A stretch of DNA of 64,000 bases from Neobacillus sp. PS2-9 (GTDB lineage Bacteria; Bacillota; Bacilli; Bacillales; Cytobacillaceae): contig NZ_CP133269.1 of NCBI RefSeq assembly GCF_030915525.1, positions 3,321,001 to 3,385,000 on the forward strand. Direction: 5' to 3'. This document shows positions 26,646 to 35,466 of the stretch, in pieces. Under the pieces are notes generated by a model. That model saw nothing but the letters and a program-made list of their open reading frames with translations. It was not told the DNA's origin and ran no database searches. The position numbers and the translations under genes were made by a program. Numbering within the stretch: the stretch's first letter is position 1; every line of letters begins with the position of its first letter.

Positions 26646-27593
26646 TTAGTAAGCACCTACTGACTCACTAAAAAGTGAATTCATATAATTTACGTCCGCA
26701 CTAGAGAGATTAATGCCAGAACCTAAACAGCTATCTTCTATTTGTTCCGGTCGTCTTGCTCCGATAATGACTGAGGGCACACTTTTCCATCGTAATGACC
26801 ATGCAATAACAAGTTGACTCACCGTACAACCGTAATCCGTGGCAATTGGCTTTAATTGTTCCACTAGTTTCAGAGTTTGAAGGAGTCGATCCTTTTGAAA
26901 AATTTCTTCCTCACTTCGCCAGTCCCCTTTCTCAAAACGAGGAACTTCTTTTAATTTACCGGTCAGTATTCCCCTTCCCAACACTTTATAAGGAAGGATA
27001 GATGTTCCTTCACTTTCTGCATAAGGAATAATTTCTTTTTCTACCTTTCTATCTAATAAACTGTATTCCACTTGATTGGTGACGATGGGTAGATAGTGAC
27101 TTGCTTCTACCATCTGCTCAATAGAAAAATTAGACACTCCCACGAAACGAACCTTTCCCGATTCAACAAGCATACTTAAAGCCTCCATTGTTTCACTCAT
27201 AGGAGTATCTGGATCCGGCCAGTGCAATTGATAGAGATCAATCTGATCAACTTTAAGTCTCTTCAAACTATCTTCACAAGCTCGAATTACATAGTCCGGT
27301 TTCAAATTGTTCCTTAGATTTCCTGCTAGGTCCCATTCCAACCCTACCTTCGTTGCTATGACTATGTCTTGCTTTTTGGAACCCAATTTCTTTCCTAATA
27401 GTTCCTCCGCATAGCCAAAGCCATACATATCCGCAGTATCAAAAAAATTCACTCCCAAATCTACGGCACGGAATATCGTTTTTCTTGCATCCTCTTCATT
27501 AACCTTTCCCATTCCATGGCCAGAAATCGGCCATGTACCGAAACAGATTTCTGAAACATTCAGCTCTGTTTTGTGTATTTTACTGTACTTCAT
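26646..27593 (-). CDS. Aldo/keto reductase
   Basis: A 315-residue TIM-barrel NAD(P)H oxidoreductase. The tetrad is visible: Asp in FFDTADMYGFG, Tyr in the same segment, Lys in VIATKVG, His in YQLHWPDPD. The C-terminal VIIGARRPEQIEDS binds the nucleotide. A strong GGGGGG-type site precedes the ATG. In this operon it may oxidise or reduce the sugar or polyol delivered by the ABC importer. Confidence 0.93.
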   Translation of the reverse strand: MKYSKIHKTELNVSEICFGTWPISGHGMGKVNEEDARKTIFRAVDLGVNFFDTADMYGFGYAEELLGKKLGSKKQDIVIATKVGLEWDLAGNLRNNLKPDYVIRACEDSLKRLKVDQIDLYQLHWPDPDTPMSETMEALSMLVESGKVRFVGVSNFSIEQMVEASHYLPIVTNQVEYSLLDRKVEKEIIPYAESEGTSILPYKVLGRGILTGKLKEVPRFEKGDWRSEEEIFQKDRLLQTLKLVEQLKPIATDYGCTVSQLVIAWSLRWKSVPSVIIGARRPEQIEDSCLGSGINLSSADVNYMNSLFSESVGAY

Positions 27594-27634
27594 ATATGCC
27601 CCCCGTTAATTGGAATCTTCAATAATGGACTTAT

Positions 27635-27745
27635 TTATTCTTCATCGTATGTTTCGTTCATCTCACTACTGCAATCCCAACATACCGATCTATTTCTTTC
27701 CATTTTAGCTAACTCACTTCCACAACAAATACAAACATCATTCAT
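27635..27745 (-). CDS. 36-residue zinc-ribbon-like microprotein
   Basis: A short gene between the PhyH and aldo/keto reductase genes on the same strand. GAGGAGGAG lies six bases before ATG 27745, as good a ribosome binding site as any in the operon. The product has CICC near residue 5 and CWDC at residues 22-25, a likely four-cysteine zinc site, and an acidic tail (NETYDEE). Function unknown; the position suggests a partner or regulator of the operon enzymes. Confidence 0.75.
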   Translation of the reverse strand: MNDVCICCGSELAKMERNRSVCWDCSSEMNETYDEE

Positions 27746-27780
27746 AAAATTCTCCTCCTCGTTCATTTTCTGTGTAAAAA

Positions 27781-27824
27781 AAAACAGGAGAGCGCAAATA
27801 TTTTTCAATTGGCTCTTCTGTTTT
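27781..27824 (-). terminator. Terminator-like hairpin after the PhyH gene
   Basis: AAAACAGGAGAGC pairs imperfectly with GGCTCTTCTGTTTT, leaving a loop of about 17 nt. It lies inside the operon between PhyH and the 36-residue gene, so it may be an attenuating or processing site rather than the operon end. Confidence 0.5.
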
Positions 27825-27842
27825 CAAACAATTAATTTTGAA

Positions 27843-28766
27843 TTACCATTTTTTTAGCCCTAATAGTTTCTCACCTAATTCTGTAAGTACCGCTCGATCA
27901 TATTTTACTTGTTCCCAATTACGCGGATCCCCTGGGAAAGCGAATCCCTCAGGCTTAATTCTTTCACTCCAAGATTGGATTCTTGTTTCTCTTAAGCCCT
28001 CATTATTTTCTTGCGCTGGGAACATAGAAATATATTGTGCAATTCGTGCCTTTTCAGAGTAGTTAGGGCGAATACCATGTGGCTGCATGCTATTAAAGAT
28101 GAGTAAATCTCCAGCTTTGGTCACCACTTTTGTTGGAGTAAATCCTGTAGTGTCTGGCTTATAAGGATCTCTATCGGCAGGCTGTGTTTTTACCCAATCA
28201 TCAAAAGTGCTATAAAGTTCAGGAATACACTGGAATCCGCCCATATCTACATCCGTATCGACCAGGGATAGAACCCCTTGTACATTAACCGGGATTGGAT
28301 CTAAGGAAGTATCTACATCCCAATGAATGAATCCTTTATATTCATGGCCTGGTTTCATGGGAAGGTTTAAATTACAGCGGTCAATACTTACCCATAGCTT
28401 TTCAGTACCCCAAATATCAACAAAAGCATTGTAGATCTTCTCATACATACGGTTATCCCATAAATACTGATGGTTATATAATTCAACCATTCCAGTGTTC
28501 ATCAGCTCTTTCATTGCCATTTCACGGCGGGGAGCTGTGTACCATGTGGAGGAATCATTAGGGTCCTTTTCTTCAAATTCCCAAATTAACTTTACTAAAC
28601 GTTCAATATGATCTTGTGGAATCGCATTACGAACAACAACATAGCCGTTTTCCTTCCAGAACTTCCAATCCTCTTCACTTAATACTCTTAACGGTTCGTT
28701 GTTCTTGCGTTCATTTAAGGGAATCTCTATTTCAAGGATATTATTTAACTTTTTTTCTGCTGTCAT
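27843..28766 (-). CDS. Phytanoyl-CoA dioxygenase (PhyH) family oxygenase
   Basis: A 307-residue Fe(II)/2-oxoglutarate oxygenase. The facial triad is visible: HWDVD supplies His and Asp, and the distal His is in QPHGIRPNYS, whose following Arg/Ser region binds 2-oxoglutarate. PhyH-type enzymes hydroxylate or demethylate small molecules. AAGGAGG precedes the ATG. It follows the ABC importer genes directly, so its substrate is probably the imported compound. Confidence 0.92.
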   Translation of the reverse strand: MTAEKKLNNILEIEIPLNERKNNEPLRVLSEEDWKFWKENGYVVVRNAIPQDHIERLVKLIWEFEEKDPNDSSTWYTAPRREMAMKELMNTGMVELYNHQYLWDNRMYEKIYNAFVDIWGTEKLWVSIDRCNLNLPMKPGHEYKGFIHWDVDTSLDPIPVNVQGVLSLVDTDVDMGGFQCIPELYSTFDDWVKTQPADRDPYKPDTTGFTPTKVVTKAGDLLIFNSMQPHGIRPNYSEKARIAQYISMFPAQENNEGLRETRIQSWSERIKPEGFAFPGDPRNWEQVKYDRAVLTELGEKLLGLKKW

Positions 28767-28812
28767 TTTGTACTGCCTCCTTAATTATCTTTGATATATT
28801 AATAAGCAAAGC

Positions 28813-29763
28813 TTACTTGCTAGTGAATTTATCCAAATTTTCTTTTGTTACTAGTTGGAAAGGGATCATATTGTCTTTGTCTACTTTTTCACCCTTCGCT
28901 GCTTTTTTTGCCACCTCAACTGCCATTTTTCCTTGTGCATCTACATCCTGAAAAACAGTTGCTGAAAGTTCTCCTGATTTAACTGAATTCAAAGCATCTG
29001 GGATCGCATCAATTCCGATTACCTTGATATTTTTCAGTTTCCCTGCTGCACTCAGTGCTTTTATGGCACCCAATGCCATTTCATCATTTTGCGCAACGAT
29101 TGCATCAAGCTTCTGTGATTGAAGCCAGTTTTCTGTTAACGATAGGGCCTCTTCACGCGACCAGTTGGCTGTTTGTTCCGCAGCAACTTTTATATTTGGG
29201 AAGTCTTTTAACACTTTTTCATTTCCTTCCGTTCGGTTTACTTCAGCTGAATTGCCATTAGGTCCATGGATAATGCCAATCTTTCCTTTTCCACCTAACA
29301 AGTCTGCGATATGCTTCATCTCAATTTTTCCAGCTTCGACATCGTCAGACCCCACATGTGCTGTTGCTTTGTCTTCATTGGAGACTACTGCGAGCACAGT
29401 AATAATCGGAATATTTGCTGCGACAGCCTGCTCAACAACTGGAGCACTCCCATCCTTGTCTGCCGGATTTAAGATAATAGCATCCACTTTCTGATTGATA
29501 AGATTTTCGACTTGACTAATTTGATTTTCTGCTTTACCTTCTCCATCCGATTCAATTAATTGGACATCAGCAGATTTTGCATATTTTCGAATGGAATCTT
29601 GTAAATTAACAATATATTCATTTTGCAAATTCTGGTACAAGACACCTATTTTGAGCTTTCCTTTTGCAGTTCCACTTGCTTTCTCTTCTGCTTTTCCTGA
29701 ACATCCACTTAATATCCCTAGAACGATTAATAGGGCTGCTGCTAATACCTTCCACTTTTTCAT
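28813..29763 (-). CDS. Ribose-type ABC transporter substrate-binding lipoprotein
   Basis: A 316-residue lipoprotein with an N-terminal hydrophobic segment and lipobox LSGC (Cys about 21), followed by a type I periplasmic-binding fold (KIGVLYQNLQNEYIVNLQDS). It belongs to the RbsB/xylose/inositol class. The order ATPase-permease-binding protein is that of rbsACB. It delivers a sugar or cyclitol to the permease at 29784. Confidence 0.93.
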   Translation of the reverse strand: MKKWKVLAAALLIVLGILSGCSGKAEEKASGTAKGKLKIGVLYQNLQNEYIVNLQDSIRKYAKSADVQLIESDGEGKAENQISQVENLINQKVDAIILNPADKDGSAPVVEQAVAANIPIITVLAVVSNEDKATAHVGSDDVEAGKIEMKHIADLLGGKGKIGIIHGPNGNSAEVNRTEGNEKVLKDFPNIKVAAEQTANWSREEALSLTENWLQSQKLDAIVAQNDEMALGAIKALSAAGKLKNIKVIGIDAIPDALNSVKSGELSATVFQDVDAQGKMAVEVAKKAAKGEKVDKDNMIPFQLVTKENLDKFTSK

Positions 29764-29783
29764 ACACTCACTCCTTATATTTT

Positions 29784-30791
29784 TTATTGGTGATTCTTTT
29801 TATCAAGTAGAACCGCAATGACAATGATGGCTCCTTTTAATATTTGTTGATAGTAGGAAGAAACATTTAATAGATCTAGACCATTGTTCATTACTCCAAT
29901 AATCAACACTCCAATCAGTGTTCCAAGTAAGCTCCCTACTCCGCCAAATAAACTAGTTCCTCCAATGACTACAGCTGCAATAGCATCAAGCTCATACCCC
30001 TGGCCGAGAACAGGTGATCCTGACATAATTCTTGAGGAAAGAACCATCCCCCCGATTCCAGCTAATAATCCGGATATAGCGTAGACTCCAATTTTGACAG
30101 AGCTGGTGTGAATGCCTGATAGTTTAGCAGATTGTTCATTTCCGCCTGTTGCAAACACATGTCTACCGAAAACAGTAAAATTGAGAATAAATATTCCTAC
30201 TAAAACAATGACCAAGAAAGCAACTACAGGAATAGGAAATCCTAAGATATAGCCGCTGCCAATATTGTTATAACTACTGCTTAAACCAATAACAGGGCGA
30301 CCATCCGTATAGACCATAGCTAGTCCTCTAGCTGCAGTCATCATTCCTAAAGTCGCAATAAAAGGTGCAACCTTCCACCTAGCAACTAAAACACCATTAA
30401 TTAGTCCACAAGCTAATCCGACAGTAATTCCGATGATAATTGGGATAAAAATCGAATAACTGCTGTCTGCTTTAGCAAAGCTTGCAGCAACAACGGCTGA
30501 AAGAGCCATAATGGATCCGACAGAAAGGTCAATCCCCCCAGTAATGATCACGAAGGACATACCAATTGCTACAATGCCAATGATCGAGACTTGCCGCAAA
30601 ATATTGATTATATTGGTAGATGTTAAAAACGATTCAGATGTAATAGATAAGATGATAAACAAGATGGCAAAAGCAATATATATCCCATATTTCGCAAAGA
30701 GCTTTCCTGTCCCCCCCGTTTTTATTACCGTTTGTGAATTTACTAAATCCATTAGACTAAATTTCGCTACTTCTTCTTTTTGAGGGTTCAT
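29784..30791 (-). CDS. Ribose-type ABC transporter permease
   Basis: A 335-residue RbsC-type permease with about ten membrane helices and the family loops GGIDLSVGSIMALSAVV and ATGGNEQSAKLSGI. ATG 30791 is preferred: AAGGAG lies ten bases upstream and the start overlaps the ATPase stop by four bases. A longer frame to 30827 has no ribosome binding site. Confidence 0.93.
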   Translation of the reverse strand: MNPQKEEVAKFSLMDLVNSQTVIKTGGTGKLFAKYGIYIAFAILFIILSITSESFLTSTNIINILRQVSIIGIVAIGMSFVIITGGIDLSVGSIMALSAVVAASFAKADSSYSIFIPIIIGITVGLACGLINGVLVARWKVAPFIATLGMMTAARGLAMVYTDGRPVIGLSSSYNNIGSGYILGFPIPVVAFLVIVLVGIFILNFTVFGRHVFATGGNEQSAKLSGIHTSSVKIGVYAISGLLAGIGGMVLSSRIMSGSPVLGQGYELDAIAAVVIGGTSLFGGVGSLLGTLIGVLIIGVMNNGLDLLNVSSYYQQILKGAIIVIAVLLDKKNHQ

Positions 30792-32323
30792 CCGATTTTT
30801 TCTCCTTTCTGAATACCTGCACAACATGCCATCACTTTTTCCTGGTCAAACTCCTCTCTGGTAAACTCTCCAGTTAATTTGCCTTCACTCATGACAATAA
30901 TCCGGTCACAAATACCAAACAATTCAGGCATCTCTGAGGAAATCACAATCACGGATTTACCCATACTTGCAAAATCGTAGATAATTTTATAGATTTCTGC
31001 TTTTGCACCAATATCGATTCCTCTAGTAGGCTCATCTAGAATTAAGATGTCAGGATGATTTAATAGCCATTTAGCAATAACAATTTTTTGCTGATTACCC
31101 CCACTTAAATTTTTCACTAACATGTTACGATTTGGTGTTTTAATCTTTAAAGAAGTTATTTGCTGGTCTACTGCACTATTTTCTTTTTTTCGAGAGATGA
31201 TATTTTTAAAGGAAGTAAACTTCTTTAAATTAACCAAACTGATGTTGTCTCTAACTGAACCTGTTAAATTTAAGCCTGTTTGTTTTCTATCCTCAGTTAC
31301 TAAGGCGATTCCATTTTTTATTGCATGCTTAGGGTGTTTATGTAGCACCTTTTTTTGATTGATATAGATTTCACCACTGTGGGGAGGATTCACACCGAAA
31401 ATACTTTCGACCACTTCGGTTCTCCCTGCACCTACCAGTCCTGCAATTCCAATCACCTCCCCTTGATGGACGGAAAACGAGATATTTTCAAAGTAGCTCT
31501 TTCTTGTAAGATTTTTTACCTCCATGAAGACGTTTTTAGTTTTCGTTGTTTTTGTTTGATACACTTCTTTAAGCTCTCTACCGACCATTAAGGAAATAAG
31601 TAAATCTTGATTTAACTCTGCTGCTTTTTTACTGTCGATATAACAACCATCCCTTAATACAGTTATTTCATCTGCAATTTTAAAAATCTCATCCATTTTG
31701 TGAGAGATATAAATAATAGACTTGCCTTGAGAGGTTAGCATTTTAATAATTTCAAACAGTTTTTCCACTTCTCTATCCGTGATTGCAGAAGTTGGTTCAT
31801 CCATCACGATAATATCCGCTTGATTCGAAACCGCTTTCACAATTTCGACCATTTGTTTATCTGATACAGAAAGGGAAGACATTTTTTTATCTGGGTCCAA
31901 TTCAATTTTCAATTGCTGAAATAGCTTTAGTGCTCTCTCTCTTTGATCCTTCTTCTTGATTACCTTACTCATTCCGAAGGTAGGTTCTCTGCCAAGAAAA
32001 ATATTATCTGAAACAGTCATCTCAGATACAAAACTTAACTCTTGATGGATCATACTAACCCCACTGCGTAAAGCATCACGAGGATTATTAAGCTCTACTT
32101 TCTCCCCTTTTAGAAATAGTTCACCTTTATCTGGTTTATAGATACCGGCAAGTATTTTCATTAGTGTAGATTTCCCTGCTCCATTTTCTCCCATGAGTGC
32201 ATGAACAGTTCCTTTTTTCACATAAAGGGAAACCTCATCAAGTGCTCTCACACCTGGAAATGATTTTGAAATCCTTTTCATTTCGAGAGCGTACTCCTTC
32301 TTCTCTTCCAACTGAATGTTCAC
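30788..32323 (-). CDS. Ribose-type ABC transporter ATPase (two ATP-binding domains)
   Basis: A 511-residue RbsA-type protein. The first domain has Walker A GENGAGKST and signature LSVSDKQM; the second has a degenerate Walker A (GLVGAGRTE) and signature LSGGNQQ, as is usual in this family. The start given is GTG 32323; a Met13 start (MKRISKSFPG) is also possible, since the sequence before the GTG has only a weak site. First gene of the importer operon, divergent from the AraC gene. Confidence 0.94.
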   Translation of the reverse strand: MNIQLEEKKEYALEMKRISKSFPGVRALDEVSLYVKKGTVHALMGENGAGKSTLMKILAGIYKPDKGELFLKGEKVELNNPRDALRSGVSMIHQELSFVSEMTVSDNIFLGREPTFGMSKVIKKKDQRERALKLFQQLKIELDPDKKMSSLSVSDKQMVEIVKAVSNQADIIVMDEPTSAITDREVEKLFEIIKMLTSQGKSIIYISHKMDEIFKIADEITVLRDGCYIDSKKAAELNQDLLISLMVGRELKEVYQTKTTKTKNVFMEVKNLTRKSYFENISFSVHQGEVIGIAGLVGAGRTEVVESIFGVNPPHSGEIYINQKKVLHKHPKHAIKNGIALVTEDRKQTGLNLTGSVRDNISLVNLKKFTSFKNIISRKKENSAVDQQITSLKIKTPNRNMLVKNLSGGNQQKIVIAKWLLNHPDILILDEPTRGIDIGAKAEIYKIIYDFASMGKSVIVISSEMPELFGICDRIIVMSEGKLTGEFTREEFDQEKVMACCAGIQKGEKIG

Positions 32324-32406
32324 CCCTTCTTATCAAAATCTGATTAGTTAGAATATTACTATCGCCATAGTGTTAATACAATTAACTATCGTGCTAAGCT
32401 TGAAAT

Positions 32407-32425
32407 AAAAACTATAATATCTTGC
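32407..32425. promoter_or_regulatory. Direct repeat 1, candidate AraC operator
   Basis: AAAAACTATAATATCTTGC recurs at 32610-32628 with one change. The two lie in the 348-bp region between the ABC operon and its divergent AraC regulator. This copy is about 85 bp upstream of the ATPase gene. The rest of the gap is A+T-rich with no gene. Confidence 0.5.
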
Positions 32426-32609
32426 TATTCACATTGTTGTTACATGTTAATTTTCCAACTAGTCCATTAGTAACAATTCAAAAAATAAAGGTAAAACATC
32501 AAATAACAGGTATTTTAATTAACATTTTTGTTATAAAATGAAAAAAAGACATCAAAATTCTACATATCTTGAAAATTGGTAATCTAAAAGATGTTGTTTT
32601 TCTTCAGAA

Positions 32610-32628
32610 AAAAACTTTAATATCTTGC
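32610..32628. promoter_or_regulatory. Direct repeat 2, candidate AraC operator
   Basis: AAAAACTTTAATATCTTGC, same orientation as repeat 1 and 18 of 19 bases identical, ends about 43 bp before the AraC start codon. AraC-type proteins normally bind direct repeats. Confidence 0.5.
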
Positions 32629-32671
32629 GGTAGGCGAATTATACTGCTAAAGCAACTAAATGGAGGATGAG

Positions 32672-33559
32672 ATGATGGGGAACTCTATTAACAAGGTTTT
32701 CAACGAGGAATATGTAGATTCACCTTTAAAATTTAATAATCCCCCTGTCCTTGCCTACTCTGGGCAAGTTGGCGGTAATCCGAATTGGAATTTTCCGAGT
32801 CACAAACATGATGATTTAAGTGAAATTATTTATATTTGCGAGGGAGAAGGAAACTTTATTATCGATAATAAAAGTTATACTGCAAGAGAAGGCGATATAC
32901 TCATCTACAATTCGGGAGTCATCCATGAAGAATACTCGAATCCAACAAACCCGCTCAAGACCTTTTTTTGCGGTGTCTCCAATCTTGCTATTGATCAGTT
33001 AAAAGATCTTGATATTATCCCTTCAAATCTAGAACCAGTAATTCAAAAAAATGAATATTCAGAGCAAATCGGAACCTATTTAGCACATATATTTGAAGAA
33101 TCATCCCTGCAAGCTGCAGGTTATGAAATCATTTGCCAAGGCTTATTGACCTCTTCTATTGCATTAATTCATAGAGCTATTAAGCTGCAACATTGTAAAA
33201 GCGAAACAAAGGAAGCCCATACCCTTGCCCATCGCATAAAAGAATTTATTGATAAGAATTATAAAAAAAATATTAAGCTTGAGGACATAGCAGATGAATT
33301 ATTTATTAATAAATACTACCTATCACATGTTTTTAAGGAACAAATGCAATTGACTCCAATCAATTACTTAATTAATCGAAGAATGGGAGAAGCCAAAAAC
33401 TTGTTAGTATCAACGGAGTTAAAAATTGGGGAAATAGCAAGAATAACGGGGTACGATAATCCAAACTATTTTACGCTTTTATTTAAAAAGATGACAGGCG
33501 AAACACCTAAACAATTTAAGGAAAGCCATCGAAAAAATCTATATTATCATAATAATTAA
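32672..33559 (+). CDS. AraC family regulator with N-terminal cupin
   Basis: A 295-residue regulator. Residues 30-90 form a cupin ligand domain (HKHDDLSEIIYICEGEG). The last 100 residues hold two HTH motifs (LEDIADELFINKYYLSHVFKE and IGEIARITGYDNPNYFTLLFKK). GGAGG (32662-32666) gives ATG 32672 or 32675 as start; the ATG at 32660 overlaps that site. It is divergent from the ABC/PhyH operon and very probably controls it in response to the imported compound. Confidence 0.92.
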   Translation: MMGNSINKVFNEEYVDSPLKFNNPPVLAYSGQVGGNPNWNFPSHKHDDLSEIIYICEGEGNFIIDNKSYTAREGDILIYNSGVIHEEYSNPTNPLKTFFCGVSNLAIDQLKDLDIIPSNLEPVIQKNEYSEQIGTYLAHIFEESSLQAAGYEIICQGLLTSSIALIHRAIKLQHCKSETKEAHTLAHRIKEFIDKNYKKNIKLEDIADELFINKYYLSHVFKEQMQLTPINYLINRRMGEAKNLLVSTELKIGEIARITGYDNPNYFTLLFKKMTGETPKQFKESHRKNLYYHNN

Positions 33560-33570
33560 CACTGAAAAAA

Positions 33571-33602
33571 GAGGAGAACCATTAATTAAAATAGTTCTCC
33601 TC
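33571..33602. terminator. Bidirectional terminator
   Basis: Arms GAGGAGAAC and GTTCTCCTC between the convergent AraC gene and the hypothetical gene at 33605, flanked by A and T runs. Confidence 0.8.
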
Positions 33603-33604
33603 TT

Positions 33605-33952
33605 TCAATTATTAAAGGATGAGCTTAGGTTCTTTAAGGTATGAATTCTTGCCGTTAGAAGGAATACATCTTCGTAATTATTTTGTACGTATTCATCGAT
33701 AATGCTCATCCCTTGACGAAACTGTTCAAGAAGATAATAGGTGTACTTCCCGTCCCAGTCGAACTGATTGATTCTAAATAGTTCATCAGAAATAATTTGA
33801 AACTTATACTCCTCTGTTAGAAGTTTAATTTGATACAATTTATCCGCTTGCACCCTGAAATTATTTTTATTTTCATGTTTCTGCTTAAGAAACTTTATAA
33901 AGCTATTGATATTTTCAGCAAGAAGAATTGCTTTATTCCTCTCGTGTATCAT
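33605..33952 (-). CDS. Hypothetical protein, helical
   Basis: A 115-residue protein I do not recognise. It is predicted almost wholly helical, charged, with an aromatic core (FDWDGKYTYYLLEQF) and no membrane segment or metal motif. GAGAGGAAGAG precedes the ATG at 33952. It lies alone between a terminator and the promoter region of the next plus-strand gene. Confidence 0.55.
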   Translation of the reverse strand: MIHERNKAILLAENINSFIKFLKQKHENKNNFRVQADKLYQIKLLTEEYKFQIISDELFRINQFDWDGKYTYYLLEQFRQGMSIIDEYVQNNYEDVFLLTARIHTLKNLSSSFNN

Positions 33953-34128
33953 CTCTTCCTCTCCTCTCTGTCGAAAACTAGACCTTTATGAAAAGTGTAT
34001 GTCCTGAACCCTTTTTCTAACACTCTATGTCTATCTAAAATAATCTAGACTAGTGTAATAACCCTTGCCATTTTCTATTATTTTCATATTTTATAGTAGG
34101 TCCTATTGGAAAGGGGGGGAATGTCAGG

Positions 34129-34383
34129 ATGGATTTAACCTATGAGCATGCTCAACAATTAAAGCTAGTTGGAAAACTGGTACGTTTTCGCAATGCTAAT
34201 GGCGAATGGGTTGTAGGTAAAGTGACAAAGATAAAGCAAGATGGACTAGAAATAGAGGAATTTGGTAACCACAGCTCCAGTGACGGCTATGGATTTGGTT
34301 TCTTTGGCCCTGCGCGTTTTTTTGGATGCCATTGCTTTGTACCTTTTGTAAATGTATCTCTTTTCAGTTTCTTTTTCTTTTAA
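34129..34383 (+). CDS. Small protein with SH3-like N-terminus and Phe/Gly-rich tail
   Basis: An 84-residue product with AAGGGGGG before the ATG. Residues 10-45 (KLVRFRNANGEWVVGKVTKIKQDGLEIEE) look like a small beta-barrel strand pattern. The tail is rich in Phe and Gly (YGFGFFGPARFFG) and ends in a run of Phe. The composition resembles spore coat or insoluble structural small proteins of bacilli; this is inference only. Confidence 0.6.
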   Translation: MDLTYEHAQQLKLVGKLVRFRNANGEWVVGKVTKIKQDGLEIEEFGNHSSSDGYGFGFFGPARFFGCHCFVPFVNVSLFSFFFF

Positions 34384-34493
34384 TTGGAAGAGATTTAATA
34401 ATTGTTTAATAGGTTTCATTTTGGAGTACACAGGGAATGTATAGGATAGAAACATTGATTCACTGTTATACTTCCAAAATAGGAGTGATAGGC

Positions 34494-34793
34494 ATGGACA
34501 AGCAATTAAATGAACAGACAATTGAAAATCAGATTTACAAAAACGGTGATTCCCTAACCAGCTTTGATGATTTCAGGGAATTTCTAAGCGGGAAGGTTCA
34601 ATTAGGTGAAAGACTAGGATTGGACGAAGAACAATTAGCCAACTCTGCACAAAAAGTTGCTGATTACCTAGCTGCAAAAGAATCACCTAAGAATTCCGAG
34701 GAGAGATTATTACAAGAGTTATGGAGGGTTGGTACCGAGGAAGAGCAGCATAAGCTGGCACATATGCTTGTCCGTTTAGTTCAGCAGTCTTAA
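34494..34793 (+). CDS. DUF3243 family protein
   Basis: A 99-residue protein resembling B. subtilis YmfJ (DUF3243), with the segments FDDFREFLSGKVQLGERLGLDEEQLANSA and ELWRVGTEEEQHKLAHMLVRLVQ. Function is unknown in the family. ATG 34494 has AGGAG nine bases upstream; an upstream in-frame extension to 34437 has none. Followed by a strong terminator. Confidence 0.82.
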   Translation: MDKQLNEQTIENQIYKNGDSLTSFDDFREFLSGKVQLGERLGLDEEQLANSAQKVADYLAAKESPKNSEERLLQELWRVGTEEEQHKLAHMLVRLVQQS

Positions 34794-34814
34794 ACACATG
34801 AAGAAAATAAAACT

Positions 34815-34849
34815 GGCTTGGTTTTACTAAAAAAACCAAGCCTTTTTTT
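34815..34849. terminator. Bidirectional terminator
   Basis: Arms GGCTTGGTTTT and AAAACCAAGCC then seven T serve the DUF3243 gene and, on the other strand, the convergent small gene at 34857. Confidence 0.85.
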
Positions 34850-34856
34850 GTAAAAA

Positions 34857-35096
34857 TCAAAGTACTAATAGATATTGAAGTTGATTCGGTGAAATTGGTG
34901 TAATGGCCATTATACGATAACCGATGCTTAGCAATTGCGATAAAGTTTCTGCACAATTGGGCCGAGGATGCTCGATTGGTGCGTGAAAACTTTTATAAAG
35001 ATTTATGAATTGATTATCTGTTGTACAATGAAGCAATATAACATGTCTACCGGTCCATGGTTGACCGATGATTGGTTGTGGATGCAGTTCCCTCAT
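34857..35096 (-). CDS. Hypothetical 79-residue protein
   Basis: Reading from ATG 35096 (GAGGG ten bases upstream) gives a 79-residue protein beginning MRELHPQPIIGQPWTGRHV and continuing with an alternating hydrophobic pattern (VILLHC, IMAITPISPNQLQYLLV) typical of a small alpha/beta fold. I do not recognise it. Support is the ribosome binding site and the shared terminator. Confidence 0.5.
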   Translation of the reverse strand: MRELHPQPIIGQPWTGRHVILLHCTTDNQFINLYKSFHAPIEHPRPNCAETLSQLLSIGYRIMAITPISPNQLQYLLVL

Positions 35097-35466
35097 ATTG
35101 AACACCCTCATTAATTGATACAATAGACTATGAGAAACCACTCGTCCATTGTTCTTGAGGAATAACTATGATTGAATCTTCTTTATGATCCCTTGATAAT
35201 TTTCTTCACTTATAATTCCTAACCATTTACACAGGAAGGAATTTACTAAAATTTTCTTCTTCATCCGTCTAGTTATATACATACGAACAACTCCGCTTTT
35301 TCTACATTATATTCTTTATGTTCAAAAAAGTTTCCTTCATCCAAAAAAATTACTTAAATCAAACAAATGGACAAAAAGAAGATAGCCTCCTCATGTATAG
35401 GAAACATTTTCTAGCAGGACAAGCATAAGATTGAATAACAAACTTTTGCTGAAGGGAATGCTTCTC
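35097..35466. other. Intergenic gap without a supported gene
   Basis: A+T-rich spacer of 370 bp between the hypothetical gene at 34857 and the EamA gene. It should hold the divergent promoters, but I see no clear box pair, operator or RNA. One 32-codon minus-strand frame (35166-35264) lacks a ribosome binding site. Confidence 0.5.

Noticed and set aside
27781..27824. End of the ABC/PhyH operon
   Set aside because: The stem is imperfect with a long loop, and genes on the same strand with strong ribosome binding sites and only short gaps continue to the Dabb gene, which ends at a better terminator.
35166..35264. 32-codon minus-strand frame
   Set aside because: Plausible composition but no ribosome binding site and no recognisable similarity.
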